Origin: Cercis canadensis
Taxonomy: Eukaryota > Streptophyta > Magnoliopsida > Fabales > Fabaceae
DNA length: 64,000 nt
NCBI GenBank assembly: GCA_003255065.1
Contig: QAOA01000058.1
Location: forward strand, 217,521-281,520
Direction of reading: 5' to 3'
Shown here in pieces: positions 57,801 through 64,000 of the stretch (the stretch's first letter is position 1; each line of letters opens with the position of its first letter). A program made the translations under genes and the position numbers. Under the pieces are notes generated by a model. It did no database searches and had not been told where the DNA came from. It saw only the letters and a list, made by a program, of their open reading frames with translations.

Positions 57801-59890
57801 GGCACCGAACCAAACGAAACTTTTTTTGACGCTTAACGATCAAAGAGGTAGAGAATCGCCAAGAAGAGAAAATACCCAGAAATGAATATTGGATTCTCCC
57901 AGAACAGAAGAATCGATTCGGTGAAGGGTGAATGCTTTTTCTTCAATTAGTTGTAGTTGAAAGTTGAAACATAAATGGTAGTTAAGACTTAATAGGGGCC
58001 TAACCTTCGACGTCGGTAACTGTACCTGACAATTAAAATATTTCTTCGTCAATTTACATCTGTGCCCCATAGCACCAAAACAGTAAAAATTTATCAATTA
58101 TAGATTTCCACCAACCAAGTACATATCAAAACACATTTTAGCAATATATATATGGTCATGCCATATGATGGGTATAAGTGTAAATTGTATTTATGAACCC
58201 TCAAATCATCCACTTGACATAATCAATAGATGTGATGATTTAATGAGAAACTTGACTAATCAATTTTTTCTATAATAACTTAGAGGCCTAAAGATTATGG
58301 TTAATTTATAGTTTGACTACAATTTGTTTAGGTTTCATTAGATTAGGTTAAGAAAATTCAGTCCATAATAGCAATTTTTTGCTTAGAAAATAGATTGGGC
58401 TTTTTTTAAATGAGTCTTTTGTTCAAGTTCAAATATGAAATGAGAAATATTTTTTTAGTCATAATAGCCTTTTAAAAAAAGATTATAGTCATTCAATTTA
58501 ATAAGTAATAAATATTGTTTATTAGCAAAAAAAAACTAGTAAATATTATTTGTCCATGTTAAAGTTGACAAGGACCTTAAATCATTTGGCCACAATAATT
58601 TATGCTAATTATCAATTTTGTAAAAAAAAAAAAAAATAAACACAATTTTTAACTACTTTTACAAAAAAGTGTTTATTTCAAATTTTGATGCTAAATTATG
58701 AAACTTCAAATTAGTTAAAAAAATTAATTAATTAACATAGCCAAAATATAATTTTTAACAAATCGCTAATAATAAATAATGGTAAATGTAAAATATAGTG
58801 AACAAATCTTAGCCTTTTATTACGCTTACACCAATACTTATTTTATAGGAAGGGTATTATAGACTTGGCCTTAATCCAAACCTATCTAAAATTACAATTA
58901 GATGGAAAGAGCCCGAAGAGGAAACGAAAGAAAAAAAAGCTAGTGCAGTATAATAGAAGTATAGAACGATAGAGCAAGAGAACGGAGGGTGGGAGAGAAA
59001 GAGAACAGACAGAGAGAAAGAAGAGAGGGTAGAGTACACAAGAATTTTGGATAGAACGGAGGGTGGAGAGAAAAGAGAACGGTAGAGAGAAAGAAGAGAA
59101 TGAAATAAAGATGGAGACAGAGGAATAGAAACAGAGAGAGCAAGCAGGGAGAAAGGAAGGAAGCAGATCCATTAACAGGAATTCAAATTTGCCTAATCCT
59201 TTGTCTCCTTACTTCTGGGTAATCCTCTGTCTCCTTTATGAATCTGTGCTAAGTAAAGGAAAAAAAAAAATCTGTGTGAAGTATGCTTTTATTTCTTGCC
59301 CGTTGCTTTCCCTCAAAAGTCCCAATTTGCTCTCCCATTGTTGCGAGTGGCATCTGAGGAAAAGCTTGGATGCTATGGTTTTGGTGGGGGCGACTTTGTT
59401 AAATGATATATAGAGCCATTGAAAATTATTTCATGTTTAGGGTTTAGGGTATACATAGATCCGCCACTGCATATACTTTACTTTCCTTGCTCATGTAACA
59501 GTTCAGAGTGGCTATTACTTTTACGAGAAGAGCTTTGTTTCAATGGCTTAGTAATGGTTATGCAATTCTTTTTTTCTTTTCTCAACGTAAACGTGGATGA
59601 TAAAGTAGCATTGTGGAGTCAGTAACATGCAATTAAAATCCTTTTACATGCCTTAGTGTTAATGATTTTTGGTTATATGTCCTAGATCAATGTTGAACTT
59701 ACAATATGGACAATTGGGATTATATTGCTTATAGTTTTGGTTGCTTGTGCAGCGTTTTGATCTTTGTTGCTTAAAAGCTGGGGATATTAAATCAATTTAT
59801 GTTAATACGTACTGGCATTTGCTAAGGGTGGGTTCTCTTCTTTCAAGTGCATTCCACTTGCAAGCATTAATCATTCTGCCTCTCCTACAA
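57801..59890. other. Divergent intergenic region between FC1 and BCD1
   Basis: A 2.1-kb shared upstream region. It includes the FC1 promoter side (57.8-58.1 kb), an AT-rich middle, and a purine-rich tandem repeat (58979-59102). A likely 5' UTR of BCD1 follows: the sequence ttgcttgtgcag at 59741-59752 looks like a splice acceptor, so BCD1 may have an intron in its leader. No separate gene was supported. Confidence 0.55.
58979..59102. repeat. Purine-rich tandem repeat upstream of BCD1
   Basis: Copy 1 (58979-59032) and copy 2 (59053-59102) share agaacggagggtgg, then agagaacgg or agaacagac, and gagagaaagaagaga. All plus-strand sequence nearby is A/G-rich, so it could form a polypurine leader or promoter element. 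Confidence 0.75.
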
Positions 59891-62385
59891 ATGAAAGAAA
59901 AAGCAGAGCAGGGCTCAAATGGAACCATCCCTAAAGAGCCGACACTCTGTGAAGAATGCAAATCCAACCCATCAAAGTACAAATGCCCTGGTTGCTCCAT
60001 ACGCTCATGTGGTCTTTCTTGTGTAAAAGTCCACAAACAACGCACTGGATGTACTGGCAAGAGGAACCAGACTCAGTTTGTTCCTCTCTCTCAGTTTGAT
60101 GACAATCTCATACTATCTGGTACTTTACCATGTTAAATTTTGTATTTTTCTTTGGAATCTTAAGAACCTTTCAGTTAATCAATTGCATATCCGGAAAACT
60201 TTGCCTATTTATTCTTTTCTTTAACCAGCAGAACCCTTTCCTTGGCTTCTCATAGATTTTACATAAGTTCTTTATTGTTGATTGAATTTTCAATATTATT
60301 ATGTAGCTTTCTTGATCCTTGCCTTTCTGGATTTTACATGTAAAATGGTTTACTATTATTTTTCCTACACAATCTGTTAGTTTTTCTGGTTTGTTAAGTT
60401 TCACGAATGCCTATATAAACTGTTCTGTTGATGAATTCTGCTAATTTTGCCCATACTTGAATGCTTTATTTTTTATTTATTTTTTTGATTTCTCCATCTA
60501 GATTATAATTTGCTGGAGGAGGTGAAGAGGGTAGCTGAATCTTCTCAGAGAATGAGAACTAAATTGTGTGGTTATGCTCATTTTAAGTTACCATATCACC
60601 TTAAAGGCCTCCGGAATGCTGCTGGGAGCCGGAGAACTAAAATTCTATTTCTCCCTAGTGGAATGTTGAAAAGAGAGAAGAATCAGTCTCGATATGACCA
60701 AAGGTTATTATTATTTTTATGACAGCCTTATTTTGTTTGGATAACAGCTTGGAGCTTAGATTGTTTGATAATTTTTCCATGTCCTTGTTATAATTTGGAT
60801 GATTATGATATTTTTTACACATTTCTGCCCATAAATTCAATTTCTACCTTTTGTACTCAATTACAACTTATCCTTTTACTTTTAAATTTTATGGGTTATA
60901 TATAAACTAAACTAACATATTGAGTTGTGGTTTCTTCTTGACATGTTGCTGCTGCCAAAAGGAAACATAGATTATAAGAATGTTCAATTTTAGGATTGCT
61001 AAGTTGAAAACCTTATCTTTTAAGTAAACTAAAATGGTGCTTGTACAACTCTTTCAGGAAGAAATTCATATCTTGGACAATTGAATGGCGTTTTCACTCA
61101 ACAAATATTGTGTTACATGACCATGGGTGAGCTACTCTGCCAACTTCTTTTGTTTGGACCAAGATAATGCACTGTATACATTCTTACTGCATACTGAAGA
61201 GTCTAGAGAATACAATTCTGAGATGATATTATGCTTGTCTCTTCCAGAGTCAATGAAAATACCAGCTTCTCTTCGATTATAGAGAAGCATCTAAAGCCTG
61301 GTCCTTGGAATCATCCGCTGAGGCCATTCTGTGAAGAACAGCTGGATTGTCTCAAGCTTTTCATTCGTAAATATCCCAAGGTTGTTTTCTTTACCTTTTC
61401 CTGTGGTCAGGTTGACAAGTTGCTTATCAATTCAGTGTATTAAAATCATTTTGTTAGTTTGCTGCCAACTCATTTGTCGTATGATAACTGTAAGGCTGAG
61501 ACGCTGAGCTGGAATTTTAATAAATGGATACTTGGCCAATGGCCATGCTCAAACAAAGGCAATTTTAATCAATGAGTACATGATAACTCTATACTCTGTC
61601 TCTATTCCTGAAAAAAATGAAAAAAAAAACTCGTGTTTTTGGGAATATTAATATACATTTGTTATAAGTGTATATGGTGGATAGTCATCTAGTGTATATT
61701 AAGATTGAGTCTTTTTTCTCTCATCGGATGTGATGTCATTTTTATTAAAACTTTGTTCATGTTTATACAGGGTCCCAAGTCACCCTTCAAAGAGTTGGAC
61801 ATGAAAGCTCCAATCAGACAGCAATTAGCAAATGTAGTCATTTTGGAGTTCCCTATTATACATGTTTTTCTACCTTCTCATAGCATCAATTTTGAAGTTA
61901 TTAAAGATGTCAATCCGATTATTCATAAATCACTGCAAAAGGATCATGAAGGCAATCAAAGCCCCGAAGGCTTATCTTTTAGAGAGGAGGAGATAGATGA
62001 CAACAAGTCCTCAGATCCTCAGGTTTTGGATCTCATGAAGCATGTGGGTTCAAGTTCATCATATCAAATACTTAGCCAAGACAAGAGTTCTGAGCAAGCA
62101 TCAAAAAGTTCATCAGGTAGACCTCTGTTTGAGGGAGACAGAGTGGGAATCCTTGCTTCCCCAAAAATTAAGGAACTAGAATGTTCTAAATATATGTCAT
62201 TTGAGTCTGATCAAGATTTTATGGATGCCTGTGCTGATCTTATGGCTGAAATTGATTCTGATAATTTCCTTGATTTTGAAAGTGGATTTGCCAAGGAAAT
62301 AGAAGAAGAAGCAAGAGATTTGTTACCAACCGGGGAATTACTCCCAGTGCCAGAGGAATTGGAGGAAGGGGAAATTCTTGAATAA
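59891..62385 (+). CDS. BCD1: BCD1-type zf-HIT snoRNP assembly factor
   Basis: Box C/D snoRNA protein 1 homologue, needed for the stability of box C/D snoRNAs, which guide rRNA 2'-O-methylation in the nucleolus. Exons: 59891-60119, 60502-60703, 61058-61126, 61248-61380 and 61771-62385; 1248 nt, 415 aa, phases exact. The zf-HIT finger is at residues 20-54: Cys20, Cys23, Cys32, Cys35, Cys40, Cys44, His48 and Cys54. The middle (SRRTKILFLPSGMLKREKNQ, then WTIEWRFHSTN and the region to IRKYPK) is the conserved BCD1 core. The last exon adds a long Ser/Asp/Glu-rich, probably disordered tail ending in EELEEGEILE. The ATG chosen begins MKEKAEQ; the frame is open further upstream from 59741, so a longer start cannot be excluded, but family members begin just before the finger. 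Confidence 0.92.
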
Positions 62386-64000
62386 TTGGCAGCAATAGTT
62401 ATCCTTTGGGAACAAGTGGAAAGGAGTTGAGTAAATGTTACGAATATGAATCAGATTTTATATTTTGAGGTCTGGTGGTTCCAAACTTCCAAGAATGAGT
62501 ATGGAGCTGAGTTTTCAATTTTGTTGGTCATGACTCATGATTGAAAAGTTCATGCTTTCCTTTTCATCAAGCATAAGGAAACTTCATATTGCTAGGGTTC
62601 TGGCATATCAGCTGCTCAGCCCAAGAGATGACTTTGTTTTCATTCTCAATCTCTGGCCTATATAGAATCCTTTGCTGTATTGCCTTTTGGGCTTTGTATT
62701 ATAGTCAATTTCATTCACTTGTGATCATGAATTTTGGTTGGTTATTTCAGTAGGCCCAAATCAATTATCCAAATGAATGCTAATGGGTTGACGAGGTTAC
62801 TCAGCCGAAAGGAGGGTTGCCTCATGGGATTGATGTATTAACTATCAAGTGAAATTATCATTCAAGGGCTCAAAATGATTTCCAAGTAATATTTTTACTC
62901 AATAATTCATGACCCATTTTCAAGTATCCATAATTATCATAAATGAGAATTTTAGTCTGGAAATTTCTGTTGCTGAATAGCGATTCAATAAATCGCATTT
63001 TAATATAAAATTCATCTTAAATTTCTCTAAAATAGTATTTAGTGTAACATAAATCATACATGGTGGCACTATGTTCCCTATATAATAACTTAAACATTCC
63101 ACGTGATGATAAATCAACCCACTAAAAATGACTTAAAATGTTTAAGAGGAAATTTCAGTGTGGTTGATGACTTTGGCAAAGTGAGGAAAAGACAAGCAAA
63201 ATAAGATTAAATAATGAATCAAAGATAAGGGTAGACTTTTGGAGGCTAAAGCAAATTATTCTTGATGCACATGCAGCCAAAATGAGCACACCGTTCAACT
63301 TCAAATCCCTTCATCCCTTTTCTCACTCAAGTCACTCCTTTTGACCAAGACTACCACATCACTTTGTTAATTTGAACCATATTCCCTATTCCATTCCCAA
63401 CTAATTTATTGAAACCTGCTGCAAGAAGAGTAGCTTGTATCAAATTCAAAGCTATATCGCACTTAGAAAACTTCTCTAACCAATATTTATTAGAATCTAA
63501 AGCTTCCTTTTTGTGCTCTTTGGGCACTTTTGAATCCTATGAATCAATTAAACCAACATTAATTAATGGAGCTAATCATAAGCAAGTTGTTTACTTATAA
63601 TGAAGACTCTGTTATGTTAGACTTGAGATTTTTGGAAGACAAAACCAAATTAACCTGCAGTATCAGCGTATGTTTATGTATAAAGGTGATCAGGGTGAAA
63701 AGTATACAAGAATAAATGAGACTGCGGCCATATTCTGATTCAATTAATTATACAACTCTTTGTAGTAGTTGAATAATAATTGTATTCAAACCCACATGGC
63801 AGCTTTATTATATTTGCAGACAAATTATAAGAATAGTAGTGTTAATCAGGTTTCAAAACTCTGGACCAATAATTAATACTGCATTCACAAGTCCAAAGAG
63901 GTTTGCATAGCTAGTAAGCTCTACAAACATATTTTATTCTAGCTACAAGGAAGAACAAGAAGAAGAAGAAGACAGGGACATCCATGTCAGGAAGAACAAG
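62386..64000. other. Gene-free region at the window end
   Basis: The first few hundred bases are probably BCD1 3' UTR. The rest is AT-rich with only short ORFs (63 codons at 63409-63600, no recognised domain). The last 60 bases become rich in gaagaa, which could be the start of a neighbouring gene or leader beyond the window. Confidence 0.55.

Noticed and set aside
59434..59448. Two adjacent tttaggg-like units resembling plant telomere repeat
   Set aside because: Two units are too few for an interstitial telomeric array; short telo-box words are common in plant promoters and leaders.

Overview
This is nuclear DNA of a flowering plant, most likely a eudicot. It is AT-rich and intron-dense, with GT-AG introns, plant-type gene families (UPL1-class HECT ligase, mitochondrial NFU4/5, membrane-anchored ferrochelatase FC1) and plant mobile elements (foldback MITEs, a SINE-like and a LINE-like retroposon). 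I rebuilt seven intact gene models exon by exon, checking reading phase across every junction, and found one damaged gene.

Layout. 1-4.1 kb: gene-free, with a (TA)n tract and a SINE-like insertion. 4.1-8.8 kb (minus): choline-phosphate cytidylyltransferase, 8 exons, 290 aa. 8.8-11.5 kb: gene-free, with a MITE at about 9.1-9.5 kb. 11.5-12.7 kb (minus): small RRM protein with an organelle-type leader, 4 exons, 155 aa. 14.6-18.6 kb (minus): NFU4/5-type iron-sulfur scaffold, 6 exons, 276 aa, with a perfect 146-bp tandem duplication in intron 2. 20.4-36.0 kb (minus): giant UPL1/UPL2-type HECT E3 ligase, 14 exons, 3786 aa, with one 8-kb exon. 36.0-44.9 kb: gene-poor, with nested foldback elements and a LINE-like insertion at 37.2-39.4 kb. 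44.9-48.4 kb (minus): an unrecognised 357-aa protein, 3 exons. 49.3-52.3 kb: an old direct segmental duplication next to a broken C2H2 zinc-finger/EAR-repressor gene (52.6-53.1 kb, plus). 54.7-57.8 kb (minus): ferrochelatase FC1, 9 exons, 486 aa. 59.9-62.4 kb (plus): BCD1-type zf-HIT snoRNP assembly factor, 5 exons, 415 aa. 62.4-64 kb: no gene seen.

The genes are unrelated housekeeping functions (phosphatidylcholine synthesis, organellar RNA binding, Fe-S delivery, ubiquitination, haem synthesis, snoRNP assembly) and form no pathway cluster. FC1 and BCD1 are divergently arranged.

I found no convincing novel system. The points most worth a second look are the unrecognised two-part protein at 44.9-48.4 kb, the nested foldback/LINE complex, the EAR zinc-finger relic beside the segmental duplication, the duplicated splice donors upstream of NFU, and single-N positions flanked by repeated sequence that look like assembly joins.
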